Source: Paenibacillus nanensis (lineage in GTDB: Bacteria > Bacillota > Bacilli > Paenibacillales > Paenibacillaceae). From it: a stretch of 64,000 bases of DNA. The DNA lies in the NCBI RefSeq assembly GCF_003583765.1, contig NZ_QXQA01000007.1, positions 62,001 to 126,000 of the forward strand, written 5' to 3'. The notes beneath the pieces were generated by a model. That model was not told where the DNA came from, searched no databases, and was given only the letters and a program-made list of their open reading frames with translations. How positions within the stretch are numbered: position 1 is the first letter of the stretch; each line of letters begins with the position of its first letter. Both the position numbers and the translations under genes were made by a program. Below are positions 17,064-29,000 of the stretch, piece after piece.

Positions 17064-20000
17064 TTGAGAACACGATTGAAGGCAATAAGTCTTCTTGCGG
17101 CGATGGCGCTGGGGGTGCAGCTGATGATGCCGGCTGCGCCGCTATTCGCGGCTGAAGGCGGAGGCGAAGTCTACTTCAAGGACTATCATGACAATGACAT
17201 TACGGGCTGGACGGCAGCCAAAGGAACAGCAACGATTACTCCGGATAACGGAACCGTCAAAGCGGTAACGACAGGCGCTGTCATCCTTGCGGATACGGCC
17301 TCTCCAAGCCTTGCCGACGGGGAATACGAAGTGAAGCTGAAGTTCGCGGCGGCACCAAGCCGGTTCGGCCTTGTGTACCGCTATGCAGACAGCAACAATT
17401 ACAACGTCATTCAGTACGATGTGAGCGGGTGGGGCTGGGACTCGGTCCAAAACGGATCCGAGACTTACGGCAACCTGACATCGGCGAACAGTCCGACCTT
17501 CGAAGCAGGCAGAACGTATACCTTCAAGCTTCGTTATGCGGGCGACAACGTTCAGCTGTGGATCGACGGCGTTAGCGTGTTAAACGCAAGCTTGCCGACT
17601 GTGCTTATGGGTGAAGGAAAGATAGGTCTGCGCAGCTGGTTCAACAATAAGACCATTACCATCGACGATGTGAAGGTGTCGGAGGTCGAGATTGCAGAGC
17701 CAGTCGCCAAACCGATTACCGTAACGGACACCATCGAGTCCGAGCGTATGAGCGTTGTCATTGACCAAGAGTTTCCGCGCGTGCAGAAGTACATATGGAA
17801 AAGCGGCAATGCGGAAATGCAGGGACAGATGAACGGTCTTAATGAAGTGAAAATCAATCAGGTTTCCTATTATCCGACTGCCGCCTCCTACCGGAAGTCT
17901 GCAGACGGGAGAGCAGCCGAGTATACGCTCGAAATACCCGAAATTGCCGTGACGCTTGAAGCAAAGCTGTCGGTTCAGGATAACGAGCTAACCTTCGAAA
18001 TGGTCAATCTTCTTGAGGAGGGCACGGAGAAGGTTAGAACGATTGAGTTCCCTAACCATGACTTCATATCCGTTCACGCTGCCGAGCCGAAAGCGCATGA
18101 GACGGCGGCATGGATAACGGGCGACTGGGTTCCCGTTCAAGAGGAGTACAAGGATCTTGCGCAGGGGGCGGCGGATGTTAACGCCGGGCGCACATACGCC
18201 TTCCTTAATAACGATAAGCTGGCGGCAACCGTCATCACGAATGTCGTGAACGGATTCGATAAAGTCCGCGTGAAAGTGGCGAATGACCCGGTGCTGAATA
18301 ATAAGAAAGCATCCGTCTCCGGGGGGACATGGATCTATCGGAACAATACCGTTCTGGAGCCGGAGGCTTTACCGAGGGCGACAGTCGTATTAACGCCGGA
18401 TGCGAACGACGATGAAATCATCGACTGGCAGGATGGCGCGGTCGCATACCGTGAAGTGGCCGAAGCGCCGTACGGCAGCGATTTGATTAACAAAAGCTTC
18501 TCGTACATCAGCATGAACATCGGCTCAACAACCACTTCGCCATTTCTGCGCGCATTCGATAACGCGAAAAAAATATCGAATTTGACGGACGGATTTGGCC
18601 AGCTCGTATTGTTCAAGGGGTACCAAGCGGAAGGCCATGACGATTCCCATCCGGATTACGGCGGCCATATCGGCATACGCCAAGGCGGCAAGGAAGACTT
18701 TAACTTTGTGCTGGAGGAAGGCAAAAAATATAACATTTACGGCGGCGTTCATATTAACGCCACGGAATATATGACGGATGCGTTCCAGTACAAGCACGAA
18801 AATATGGTCCTTCCTTTAAGCAAAGGCTGGGGGTGGCTGGATCAGGCTTACTATGTGAACAAAACGAAGGATGTGGAATCCGGGGAGCTTGAGCGGCGCC
18901 TTCAAATGCTGAAGGATGATACAGGCGATAATCTGAGCTTTGTCTATGTCGATGTTTACTCCGGGGCGGACTATAACGCGAAGAAGCTGGCGGAGTATAT
19001 TAACGAACGCGGCTGGATGCTCGGTACGGAATACGCGGGTCCGATTTTTGAGCAGGCGGCTTGGGTGCATTGGGGGACGGATCCGGCTTATCCGAATAAG
19101 GGGAATGACAGCAAAATCGTCCGGTTCCTCCGCAATTCGCAAACCGACGGCTTCTTGTCGACTCCTCTCCTCAAGGGGATGCAGCAGGCCGGGGTCGGCT
19201 ATTGGCAGGGCAATCCGGAATCCAACAGCTACAAAGCGATGACTTCCACCTTCTTCAACCACAATTTGCCGACAAAGTACATGCAGAATTTCGATATTTT
19301 GAAGATGGAGACGGACCGCATTCTGTTCGACAATCATGTCAAGGTGGAGCGCCAAGCTGACGGGAAAATTCACTTAAGCAAGGACGGACATGATATCGCC
19401 GTTATGACGGACAGTGATCAAGTCACCAATAGCACAGTCTTCATTCCATGGGATCCTCATACGGAGGATAAGATCTACCACTGGAATCCGGCCGGCGGCG
19501 CAACCACATGGACGGTTCCAGCCTCTTGGAATGAAGTAGAGACGGCGAAGCTATATAAGCTGACAGATCTTGGACGTGAATGGGTTGCCGATGTTCAAGT
19601 AATCAATGATCAAGTGACGCTGCATGCCGAGGCCGGCATCGGATATGTGCTGTACCCGGATACGGCTCCTGTTCAGCCGGCAATGGTCTGGGGTGAAGGA
19701 AGCCCTGTGAAGGATATCGGCTTTGACAGCCAAGGCTTCAATTATTGGTCTAAAGCCTCATCTGCGTCTGCAACGAATCGTATTTCATTTGTGAAAAACA
19801 GCAATGCGGACGACCAATTGAAAGTAACGGGACCGGCAGACGCAACGATTACGCAAGAGATGACGGGCCTTGAAGCGGGCAAAACCTATACGGCGTCCGT
19901 GTGGGTCAGCATCGACGGCAAGCGGGAGGCTGAAATCGCCGTTCGGCAAGGCGATGAAGAGGTCGCGAACCACCTGGACAACACGGAGCTGGGGTACTTC

Positions 20001-21947
20001 AGCCAGCAGCACAAATATTACGGAAAGGCTTTCCAGCGCATCAAGGTGTCATTCGACGCCAAGAGCGATACAGCGCTGCTCATCCTGAAGGTGGCGGAAG
20101 GAGACGCAGCCGTCCTGTTTGACGACGTAAGAGTATGGGAGAATCCGTCGAAGACCGACGCAGGCGAGTCGGTCTTGTTCGAGGACTTCGAGAATGTGGA
20201 CGAAGGCTGGGGACCGTTTGTCTATTCCCGGTCCGGTCCGGTACGAACGCATCTGGTTGAAAAAGCGGAGGATTCGTCCAAGCAATATTTCACCTATGTG
20301 CTGGACGGGAAATGGTCGCTGAAAACGAATGAGGAGGGTGTCGGCAATTGGCTGCGGACGCTGCCGCACACGCTTCGTTTGGAAGAGGATCACAGGTACA
20401 ACCTGACCATGGATTACAATTCCGATCAAGCAGGCATGTACAGCGCAGCCGTTCGGGTTAATGAGAACGGCGCGGTACGCGAGCTCGCGAAGGAGGATTT
20501 GGCGGAAGGGAAACATACGCTGGATTTGAGCTTCGCTACAGACGGCGCGAAGGACGCATACTTAGAGATTGTGAAGAACTTCAACAATAATCAAAAGGAA
20601 TTGACGGGTACGCTCGTATTGGACAATATTCGCGTGAACGACGAAGGCCGGATCGAGCCGGAAGAAGGCGTTCTGGTTGACCGGATCACGCTCTCGCCAA
20701 AAACTTTGGATATGAACAAAGGGCAATCGGCCGTCATCAGTGCGCGCGTTGAGCCGGCCAATGCTTATGACCGTTCTTTACAATGGACGTCCAGCAATCC
20801 TGAGGTTGTGAGCGTAGACCGTGACGGTAAAGTAACGGCTCTCGCAACGGGGACCGCTGTCATTACAGCAGCCGCAAAGGATGCCAGCGGAATAACGGCA
20901 ACGGCAACCCTGAACGTGTATGAGCCAAACGAACAAATTCCACAGTCTCAAATGACTGCGTCAGCTACAAGCTTCCACCCGGGCGACGAGCCGTCCAAGG
21001 CGCTTGACGGAGACCCGGCTACCATGTGGCACACGCCATGGTACTCGACGCAATTGCCGGACAGCATCACGCTGGACCTGGGCGGTTCCTATGTCGTGAA
21101 TCAATTGAATTACACGCCAAGAACAAGCGGTCAAAACGGCATCATTACGAGTTATAACCTGTACGCGAGCACCAACGGAACCGAATTTACGCTTGTGGCC
21201 AGCGGCGCTTGGGAAGGAGACGCTAGCGTCAAAAAGCTGCGGTTCGCCGGTACTCCTGCCACCCATTTGCGACTGGAAGCGACGGCCGGCGTGGGCAACT
21301 TCGCGTCGGCGGCGGAGCTTCAAGTATTCCGAGTTGCGGGTGACGAGGCTGATCCCGATCCGTCCACTTCTCTCGCGGCCCCGGCAGCGGTCGTCTCCGG
21401 TCAAGAGTTCGCCGTAACGCTCGGTCTGCGTCATATCGAACAAAATATTTACGCTCAGCGATATGCGGTCGACTATGACGAAAGCGTAATGGAATTCGTG
21501 GCGATGGAATCGTTAATTTCAGGGGTAGCCATTCTGGAACCTTCCGCCGCAGAGGATGGCACCGTTCATATCGTTGCGGCAAGCCAAGGCCAGGGCAACT
21601 CGGTTACAGGCAACCCGGATGTAGTGAAGCTGACGTTCAAGGCCAGAAACGTTGCGGACAAAGCGAGCGGTTCAATCGCGGTTGCTTTAGCCGAAATCTC
21701 TACCGGGCTAGGCGAAGAATCAACGCCTGCGCTTGTCAGCAGCTTGGTTGAGATCACGCCAGCAGTGAGCTCGGGCGATCTGAACGGGGATGACCGAGTG
21801 AGCATCGGCGACCTCGCGATGATCGCGGCACATTATGGCAAGACGGATCAAAGCCCGGATTGGAACGAGGCGAAGATTGCCGATGTGAACAGAGACGGCC
21901 AAGTTGACCTCGCCGACCTTGTGTTTGTAGCAAGAAAAATGGTTTAA
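17064..21947 (+). CDS. GH101 endo-alpha-N-acetylgalactosaminidase with cohesin and dockerin
   Basis: A 1627-residue secreted enzyme expected to release Gal-beta-1,3-GalNAc (core 1) from Ser/Thr of O-glycoproteins. It has a signal peptide to about 30, a concanavalin-like domain (35-215) and the GH101 core (220-860). The core carries FVYVDVYSG with likely nucleophile D630 and GTEYAGP with likely acid/base E656, then HWGTDP and NKGNDSKIVRFLRNSQ, as in characterised GH101 enzymes. Two galactose-binding-like domains follow (870-1020, 1035-1195), then a BIG2 domain (1210-1290), an F5/8C (CBM32-like) domain (1293-1425), a cohesin (1435-1565) and a dockerin (1572-1627). It starts with TTG, GGAGG being eight bases upstream, and is the first enzyme behind the anchor gene. 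Confidence 0.92.
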   Translation: MRTRLKAISLLAAMALGVQLMMPAAPLFAAEGGGEVYFKDYHDNDITGWTAAKGTATITPDNGTVKAVTTGAVILADTASPSLADGEYEVKLKFAAAPSRFGLVYRYADSNNYNVIQYDVSGWGWDSVQNGSETYGNLTSANSPTFEAGRTYTFKLRYAGDNVQLWIDGVSVLNASLPTVLMGEGKIGLRSWFNNKTITIDDVKVSEVEIAEPVAKPITVTDTIESERMSVVIDQEFPRVQKYIWKSGNAEMQGQMNGLNEVKINQVSYYPTAASYRKSADGRAAEYTLEIPEIAVTLEAKLSVQDNELTFEMVNLLEEGTEKVRTIEFPNHDFISVHAAEPKAHETAAWITGDWVPVQEEYKDLAQGAADVNAGRTYAFLNNDKLAATVITNVVNGFDKVRVKVANDPVLNNKKASVSGGTWIYRNNTVLEPEALPRATVVLTPDANDDEIIDWQDGAVAYREVAEAPYGSDLINKSFSYISMNIGSTTTSPFLRAFDNAKKISNLTDGFGQLVLFKGYQAEGHDDSHPDYGGHIGIRQGGKEDFNFVLEEGKKYNIYGGVHINATEYMTDAFQYKHENMVLPLSKGWGWLDQAYYVNKTKDVESGELERRLQMLKDDTGDNLSFVYVDVYSGADYNAKKLAEYINERGWMLGTEYAGPIFEQAAWVHWGTDPAYPNKGNDSKIVRFLRNSQTDGFLSTPLLKGMQQAGVGYWQGNPESNSYKAMTSTFFNHNLPTKYMQNFDILKMETDRILFDNHVKVERQADGKIHLSKDGHDIAVMTDSDQVTNSTVFIPWDPHTEDKIYHWNPAGGATTWTVPASWNEVETAKLYKLTDLGREWVADVQVINDQVTLHAEAGIGYVLYPDTAPVQPAMVWGEGSPVKDIGFDSQGFNYWSKASSASATNRISFVKNSNADDQLKVTGPADATITQEMTGLEAGKTYTASVWVSIDGKREAEIAVRQGDEEVANHLDNTELGYFSQQHKYYGKAFQRIKVSFDAKSDTALLILKVAEGDAAVLFDDVRVWENPSKTDAGESVLFEDFENVDEGWGPFVYSRSGPVRTHLVEKAEDSSKQYFTYVLDGKWSLKTNEEGVGNWLRTLPHTLRLEEDHRYNLTMDYNSDQAGMYSAAVRVNENGAVRELAKEDLAEGKHTLDLSFATDGAKDAYLEIVKNFNNNQKELTGTLVLDNIRVNDEGRIEPEEGVLVDRITLSPKTLDMNKGQSAVISARVEPANAYDRSLQWTSSNPEVVSVDRDGKVTALATGTAVITAAAKDASGITATATLNVYEPNEQIPQSQMTASATSFHPGDEPSKALDGDPATMWHTPWYSTQLPDSITLDLGGSYVVNQLNYTPRTSGQNGIITSYNLYASTNGTEFTLVASGAWEGDASVKKLRFAGTPATHLRLEATAGVGNFASAAELQVFRVAGDEADPDPSTSLAAPAAVVSGQEFAVTLGLRHIEQNIYAQRYAVDYDESVMEFVAMESLISGVAILEPSAAEDGTVHIVAASQGQGNSVTGNPDVVKLTFKARNVADKASGSIAVALAEISTGLGEESTPALVSSLVEITPAVSSGDLNGDDRVSIGDLAMIAAHYGKTDQSPDWNEAKIADVNRDGQVDLADLVFVARKMV

Positions 21948-21985
21948 GCTAAATCCGGCCGGCATATAGGAAAGATCTCAGCATG

Positions 21986-22038
21986 AGACTAGGCACACGA
22001 TGTGATGAACATTGCATAATGCGCCTAGTCTTTCTTTT
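21986..22038 (+). terminator. Intra-array terminator or attenuator
   Basis: AGACTAGGC (21986-21994) pairs with GCCTAGTCT (22023-22031), followed by TTCTTTTTG. It lies between the GH101 and GH20 genes, so it would lower but probably not abolish downstream transcription. Confidence 0.7.
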
Positions 22039-22070
22039 TGCCAATTTCTAACGAAAGAAGGCGTTTGAGG

Positions 22071-25000
22071 TTGAAAAAAACAGTGAGTTTATTTTGCATA
22101 TTAGCCATGCTATGCAGCGTGGTCTCTTTACAAGCGGCCTCTGCGGACGGCGTTGTCAATGCAAAACCTAAAGTTATTCCAAGCTTGCAGCAATGGACGG
22201 GCGGAACGGGCGCCTATACGATCAATGATACATCTCGTATCGTATATGCCGGCGGCACGGAGCTGAAGGCGACCGCGGAGCTGTTCCAGAAGGATCTGAT
22301 TGAGATTACAGGGCAGAATCTCCCGGTTGTGAGCGGCGAAACGCCGAAGAGCGGCGATTTCTATTTGACCCTCACCGGTACCGAGGACCCTTCGATCGGC
22401 GAGGAGGGCTATCTCTTCGAGGCTGGCGATTATGTGGCCATTCGCGCGAACACGCAGACCGGCGTGTTCTACGGAACTCGAACGGCGCTGCAAATTCTCG
22501 AGCAGGACGCGGAGAAGGACAGCATCGCCAAGGGGACGGCGAAGGATTTCCCACAGTATGAGGAACGCGGCTTCATGCTCGATGTCGGCCGTAAGTTTAT
22601 CCCGATGAGCGACCTCAAGGAATATGTCAAGATTATGTCCTACTACAAACTGAACGATTTCCAGATTCATTTGAACGACAACGAAATATTCAAGGATAAC
22701 AGCAGGGCGCATTGGAGCAAATACGAGGCCTTTCGCCTGGAAAGCGTCAAATATCCGGAACTGACGGCGAAGGACGGCCATTATACGAAGCAGGAATTCC
22801 GCGAGCTTCAGGACCTGGCGAATGTCCGCGGCTTGACGATTACGCCGGAGATCGATACGCCAAGCCATGCGCTGTCTCTGACTAAGCTCAGACCTGATCT
22901 GGTCCGGGACGACATGCCGGTGGACCATCTGGATATTACGAATCCGGAAGCGATCGCCTTCATTAAGGACGTTTGGGATGAGTACTTGGACGGCGGCTGG
23001 TTCGATACGGACACGGTGCACTTCGGGGCGGATGAATTCGCTCCCAACGACCGTTCGACCTACGAGGTTTACCGGGAATTTCTGAACATCATGAACGACC
23101 ATTTCAAGTCCAAAGGGAAAAAGGCGAGAATGTGGGGCAGTCTGAATGCATTCCCCGGCACAACGGAAGTGGATAAGGATATAATCGTTCATGCCTGGAA
23201 CAGCGGCTGGCAAAATCCGGTCACTTCGGTAGCCGAAGGGTTCAAGGTCATTAACACGCTGGATGCTTATCTCTACATCGTGCCGAAGGCCGGTTATTAC
23301 TATGACTATTTGAATAAGCAATGGCTGTTCAACAATTGGACGCCCGCCTTTGTCGGCGGAAGCTCACAGCTGAATCCGGATGAGCCGAATTTATTGGGCG
23401 GCATGTTCGCGATTTGGAATGACATGCTCGGCAAAAAGGTTAGCGCTTCAGACGTACACGACCGCTTCTTCGAGGCAGCGCCGGTAATGGCGGAGAAGAT
23501 GTGGAGAGGCCAATCCACGGATTCGACCTTTGCCGAGTTTGAGCGTCTTAGCGACCTGCTCGGAACAGGCCCGGGCTCCAATCTGTTCCATGACGTAACT
23601 TCGGCCGGGGATCTCGTCGTTCATTATTCGTTGGATGAGGGAAGCGGAGATACGGCCGCGGATTTGTCCGCCAACGCTTACGACGGCCGCTTGAGCGGGG
23701 CGGCTTGGACGAATGAAGGGAAGGCCGGAGGAGCGCTTGTGTTCGATGGACCGAGCGACCATCTCGCAACGGAGCTTATGACGAAGGGCTTCCCATGGAC
23801 GGCCAGCGCTTGGGTGAAGCTTGATACGGATTCGCAGTCCGATGAAATTGTGCTTATGGAATCCGAGTTCGGCGCCTTGAAGCTGAAGCAAAAGGGCACC
23901 CCGTACGCGGGCTTCTCGCGCGAAGGCTTCGATTATAGGTTCGAGACAGCCGTCCCAGCTGGCCGATGGGTGCATGTCGCGTTCCAAAGCGACCTAAGCG
24001 GCACGTCCTTTTTCATGGATGGCGAGCTGAAGGGCAAATTGGCCGATAATACGCTGCTCCCCGTTGCAAGAATCGGCAGCGAATCGAATGCGCCTCAAGG
24101 AATGATCGACGAGGTCAAGGTGTACGATCGTCTGCTGAACGGCAATGAAATAGCAGCGGAAGCAGGTTCGCCGCCTTGGACCATGAATCTCGCATTCAAT
24201 AAATCGGCGACGGCATCCTCGGTGGAGGCGAGCGCGTTCCAGCCCGGTCTGGCCGTTGACGGAGCAGTGTCCAGCAGCTCTCGCTGGTCGTCCGCGCATA
24301 CGGACAACGAGTGGATCACGGTTGACCTTGGCGAGCGGCAGGACATAAGCAAAGTTGTTCTGAAGTGGGAAGGAGCCTATGCCAAAGGCTACAAGCTTCA
24401 AGTTTCGGAAGACGGGCAGCGCTGGACGGACGTCTATGCGACGACTGCAGGCGTCGGAGGCGTCGAGACGATTAAATTCCCGACGGAACGGGCGAAGTTT
24501 GTGCGGATGCTAGGCACGAAGCGTTCGAGCACCTACGGTTACTCGTTATACGAATTCGAGGTGTATGCGCCGAATCCATACGAGCCGGTGCCGGTCCCCG
24601 AGCCGGTGCGGTATTCGGAGACCTTCGAGGATCAGAATCTGGACAACTGGATTCACCCCATTGGCGCTGCCGGGACGAAGTCACTGACCGCATCGCCGTC
24701 GAACGCGAACGAGCATTCGGTTCAGTTAAGCGCTAATAATACGAGCAACGTGTTCGTGGATCAAAGCTCTCCTGTCCTGAAGGACGGCGAAATCGAATTT
24801 AGGATAACGCCGCAAACCGATGGCATTCGCGCCGGATTAATTTTCCGCTATGTGAATGAAGGAGAGTGGGCATCCGTCGGGTATGACAACGGGGCTTGGT
24901 ATTGGGTGAATGCCCAAGACAGCTACGGACGGATGACGAACAACGTGGGCGCGCAATTGAAGAAAGGCGCGACCTCCACCGTCAAAGTGAAGTTCGAGGG

Positions 25001-26015
25001 ATCGCATATTACGCTGGTTGTGAACGGAACGACTTATTATGAAGGAGCGATCGCGTCGCTGCCGAACCAAGCCGGGCAAATGGGCGCCAGAGTGTTCGGA
25101 CCGACAGTCGCCGTATTCGACGACTTCCATTACTCGAATAACGTGGCGGAAGTGCCGGTAACCGGCATTGAGCTGAACAAACCGGCCATCGTCTTACAAG
25201 AGGGCGAAAGCGCGGAGCTTATCGCGCGCGTGCTGCCGGGCGGCGCGACGAACAAAGCCGTCATCTGGGCAAGCGGCGACGAAGCGAAGGCGAAGGTCGA
25301 GGTGGTGGACGGCAAGGCCATCGTTACCGCTGTCAGCGCGGGCACTGCGGAGATCAGCGCCACAACCGAATCGGGCGGCTTTACGGCGGTCAGTCAAGTA
25401 ACCGTTCTTGCCAAAAACGACGAAGGGCCAGCCACTGCGCTCGTTGCGCCGGTCAGCGTGAAGGCGGGAGAACCGTTCAAGGTCCGACTCGGCCTGCAAA
25501 ATCTCGAGAGGGCGGCATACGCGCAGGATCTGCTGGTTCAATACGACTCGGCTCTGATGAAATTCGTCTCTGCCAAGTCGCTGCCAGACGGCGTATCTCT
25601 CGTGGAGAGCAAAGCTTCGGCCGGAGCTCTTCGTCTAGTCCTGGCAAGCCAAGGCGAGACCAATGGCGTCAGCGGCGACACGGAGGTTATGGAGCTTACG
25701 TTCACGGCGAAGCCGCTGAGGCAAGCTGAATCGGGCACTATTACCGTTGCGGACGCGAATCTTGGGTATAGCGACGGTGCGGAGGAGAAAGCGGCCGCTT
25801 CGACGGTCACGATCTCTATCGTACCGGGAGAGCCGAATCCGGACGTGAACGGGGATAACCGCGTCAGCATCGGCGACCTGGCGATTGTCGCCGCGAACTA
25901 CGGCAAGTCGGAGCAGGATGCGGATTGGAACAGCGTGAAGCATGCCGATGTCAATATGGACGGCAAGATTGACCTGAGCGACCTGGCGGCGATAGCCCAA
26001 TCCATTATGGGATGA
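22071..26015 (+). CDS. Secreted GH20 beta-N-acetylhexosaminidase with cohesin and dockerin
   Basis: A 1314-residue enzyme that should remove terminal beta-GlcNAc or GalNAc from glycan chains outside the cell. It has a signal peptide (ending about SLQAASA), a GH20 N-terminal domain (about 35-155) and a catalytic barrel (165-505) with D321-E322 in GADEF. A LamG-like domain (513-700), an F5/8C domain (700-835), a second concanavalin-like domain (845-1023), BIG2 (1027-1115), cohesin (1120-1250) and dockerin (1258-1314, DVNGDNRVSIGDL) follow. I chose TTG 22071 (LKKTVSLFCIL) for its signal peptide and the upstream AAGAAGG; an in-frame TTG 22038 lies inside the preceding terminator. It differs from the cytoplasmic GH20 at 2874 in architecture and place of action. 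Confidence 0.93.
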   Translation: MKKTVSLFCILAMLCSVVSLQAASADGVVNAKPKVIPSLQQWTGGTGAYTINDTSRIVYAGGTELKATAELFQKDLIEITGQNLPVVSGETPKSGDFYLTLTGTEDPSIGEEGYLFEAGDYVAIRANTQTGVFYGTRTALQILEQDAEKDSIAKGTAKDFPQYEERGFMLDVGRKFIPMSDLKEYVKIMSYYKLNDFQIHLNDNEIFKDNSRAHWSKYEAFRLESVKYPELTAKDGHYTKQEFRELQDLANVRGLTITPEIDTPSHALSLTKLRPDLVRDDMPVDHLDITNPEAIAFIKDVWDEYLDGGWFDTDTVHFGADEFAPNDRSTYEVYREFLNIMNDHFKSKGKKARMWGSLNAFPGTTEVDKDIIVHAWNSGWQNPVTSVAEGFKVINTLDAYLYIVPKAGYYYDYLNKQWLFNNWTPAFVGGSSQLNPDEPNLLGGMFAIWNDMLGKKVSASDVHDRFFEAAPVMAEKMWRGQSTDSTFAEFERLSDLLGTGPGSNLFHDVTSAGDLVVHYSLDEGSGDTAADLSANAYDGRLSGAAWTNEGKAGGALVFDGPSDHLATELMTKGFPWTASAWVKLDTDSQSDEIVLMESEFGALKLKQKGTPYAGFSREGFDYRFETAVPAGRWVHVAFQSDLSGTSFFMDGELKGKLADNTLLPVARIGSESNAPQGMIDEVKVYDRLLNGNEIAAEAGSPPWTMNLAFNKSATASSVEASAFQPGLAVDGAVSSSSRWSSAHTDNEWITVDLGERQDISKVVLKWEGAYAKGYKLQVSEDGQRWTDVYATTAGVGGVETIKFPTERAKFVRMLGTKRSSTYGYSLYEFEVYAPNPYEPVPVPEPVRYSETFEDQNLDNWIHPIGAAGTKSLTASPSNANEHSVQLSANNTSNVFVDQSSPVLKDGEIEFRITPQTDGIRAGLIFRYVNEGEWASVGYDNGAWYWVNAQDSYGRMTNNVGAQLKKGATSTVKVKFEGSHITLVVNGTTYYEGAIASLPNQAGQMGARVFGPTVAVFDDFHYSNNVAEVPVTGIELNKPAIVLQEGESAELIARVLPGGATNKAVIWASGDEAKAKVEVVDGKAIVTAVSAGTAEISATTESGGFTAVSQVTVLAKNDEGPATALVAPVSVKAGEPFKVRLGLQNLERAAYAQDLLVQYDSALMKFVSAKSLPDGVSLVESKASAGALRLVLASQGETNGVSGDTEVMELTFTAKPLRQAESGTITVADANLGYSDGAEEKAAASTVTISIVPGEPNPDVNGDNRVSIGDLAIVAANYGKSEQDADWNSVKHADVNMDGKIDLSDLAAIAQSIMG

Positions 26016-26048
26016 CAGCTCAAATAAGCGGGAATAGGGGGAATTAAA

Positions 26049-29000
26049 TTGAGAACGTTCAAGCATGCATCGGCGATCACGGCAGCCTCATTAGCCATCG
26101 TGTTAACGCTCTTCTCTTTCTATCTGCTGCACGCGGATAGAGCGGAAGCGGCTTCGGTCGGCGCGATTACCAAATTTGAAAAGACGGACGACAAAACCTT
26201 CACGATTACGGCCGGCAGCGATAAGGTGCGGGTCATCTTCAACCGGGAAGATATGGTTCGCATCTGGCTCGGCGTCGGGGGCAATTTCACTACGCTCAGC
26301 GGGAAATTCGGACCGGAGCCTGCCGAGCCGATCGTCGTAAGCGATGACTTCGGACAGGTGGAGGTCGATTGGTCGGATGAGGGCGATTATTACAAGATGG
26401 AGACAAGCGAATTTGTATTGCGGGCTTACAAAAGCCCGCTCAAGTTCGCCATGTACCAGAAGGATAATGAAACGGTGGTATGGGAAGAAGCGGCCAGCTT
26501 GACGCATAACGGCACATCGGCCACGCAGCAGCTTGTGCGCGGCGAAGAGGAGTACTTTTATGGCGGCGGCATGCAGAACGGCTTCTTCAACCACCGCGAC
26601 CGCAAAATTTCGATTGCTGCGAATTATGGGGACTGGGGAAGCGGCACGGTGTCCAATCCGTCGCCCTTTTACTTAAGCACCGCAGGTTATGGGGTGCTGC
26701 GCAACACGTTCCAGAACGGCACGTACGATTTCGACAGCACGCTGAGCTTGACGCATCAAGAAAATCGGTTCGACGCTTATTATTTCTACGGAGACAGCAT
26801 GAAGGACATTTTGGACGGCTATACCGACTTGACCGGCAAACCGACGCTTATCCCGAGATGGGGGATGGGGCTTGGCGACGCGAACTGCTATAACAAGCCG
26901 CCGGATACGACGACGGACGTCATCGACAGAATTGCCAAAACGTACCGCGATTATGATATGCCAGGCGGGTGGATTCTGCCGAACGACGGTTATGGCTGCG
27001 GTTATACGCAGCTAAAGGAAACCGTTGACGAGCTGGAAAAGCTGGGCTTCCGTACGGGATTATGGACGCAAAACGGTGTGGACCGAATTGCGGAGGAGGT
27101 CGGCGAGGCGGGCACGAGACTTGCGAAGCTGGATGTGGCTTGGGTCGGACCTGGCTATGATTTCGCCCTTGACGCAAGCAGGCAAGCGCTTGAAGGCATT
27201 GAAAACAATTCGGATTCGCGCGGCTATGTCTGGTCGGTCGGCGGCTGGGCGGGCACGCAGCGGTACTCGACCGTCTGGTCGGGGGATCAGGCAGGGAACT
27301 GGGAATATATCCGGTTCCACATTCCGACGTATATCGGGGCCGGCCTATCCGGCATTCCTTATGCGTCAAGCGACGTAGACGGCATTTTCGGCGGAAGCGC
27401 CAAAACCCAGGTCCGCGATCTGCAGTGGAAGGCCTTTACGCCAACGATGATTAATATGTCCGGCTGGGCGGCGAGAGATAAACAGCCGTGGGTATGGGGC
27501 GAGCCTTATACGAGCTACAATCGCGACATACTGAAGCTGCGCGAGCGGCTTACCCCGTACTTCTACACGTATTTGAACGAAGCGTACGAATTCGGGGTTC
27601 CGATGGTGCGCGGGATGGTCTACGAGTACCCGAGCGATGTGAATGCCAAGGGCACGTTGACGCAATATCAATTCATGTCCGGCGAATCGTTCCTGGTCGC
27701 GCCCGTCTATCAGGATACAACCGTAAGGAACGGGATTTACTTGCCGAAGGGCAAATGGATCGATTACTGGACCGGCGAGGAGCATTACGGCTCCAAGATG
27801 CTGGATGAATATGAGGCGCCGCTCGAGCGTCTGCCGCTCCTCGTCAAGGGCGGGGCGATTATTCCGATGTACCCGGAGGCGCTGTATGACGGCCAGGTGC
27901 CGCCGAATCCGATCACGTATGATATTTATCCGTATAAGACATCCAGCTTTACGATGTATGAGGATGACGGAAATACGAAGGAGCATCGCGACGGCAAATT
28001 CGCGACCACAACCATTACCTCCATCGCGCCTGAGGAGGGAGCGGGCGACCTTGTCATACAGGTCGGGGCGAGCGTTGGGGATTACACGGGCAAACTTGCG
28101 AAGCGTACGAACCAATTCATGGTCCATATGCCGAATGAGCCCGATGCGGTCACTGTAGACGGAAGCGAATACGCGAAAGCCGCTTCGAAGGCAGCTTGGG
28201 AAGCATCGGTCGGCGGCTGGTACTACGATGCGGCGGACAAAGGCGGGATTCTCTATGTGAAGACGCCCGACCTTCCTGCGGACGAAGCCTTTGAACTGAA
28301 AGTATCCGGGTTCGTCGCGGATACGACGCCGCTTCTGGAGGAAGTGAAGATCGAGCTCCCTCAAGTAGACAATGATCCCAGCCGCATTCCGCAAGGGGAT
28401 ATGATGGCGACGGCGACAAGCGCCGATACAGGGGCGCCTGCCGCGAATGCCCTGGACGGCAACTTTGAATCGATCTGGAGCACGCCGTTAACGGGAACCG
28501 CTGCGTTGCCGCAGTCCATTACACTGCATCTCGGATTCAAGCAGCCGGTAAATAAGCTGAAATACATGCCGAGACAGTACGGCGGCGCAGACGGAACGAT
28601 TACCCGGTATAACGTCTATACGAGCTCGGACGGCATCGCTTATACATTGGCGAGCAGCGGCGAATGGGCGGCGAATAAGCAGGAAAAGTCAGCTGCTTTC
28701 GATACGGTGGAAGCGCTGTATGTCAAACTCGAAGCGGTGGAAGGGGTTGGCGGTTTGGCTGCCGCTTCCGAAGTGAATGTCTATCGAGATCTAACGAAGC
28801 CGGCTCCAACCGCCATTGCCAAAAACGGGATGAAGGCTTCGGCGTTAAGCTTCCAGCCGGGTGCCGAAGCGGCCAAGGCAATTGACGGCGATCCCAATTC
28901 CGTATGGCATACGAAGTGGGACGGATCGGATAAACTGCCGCAATCGATCATTGTTGATCTCGGCAAGCCTTATTCGATCAGTCAATTCCGTTACGCGCCG

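Noticed and set aside
22128..23321. A 397-codon open frame on the minus strand opposite the secreted GH20 gene, and similar long antisense frames at 4838-5974, 27366-28394 and 46590-47693
   Set aside because: They lie wholly inside clear enzyme genes, have no ribosome sites or recognisable domains, and their composition is that of a reversed coding strand.
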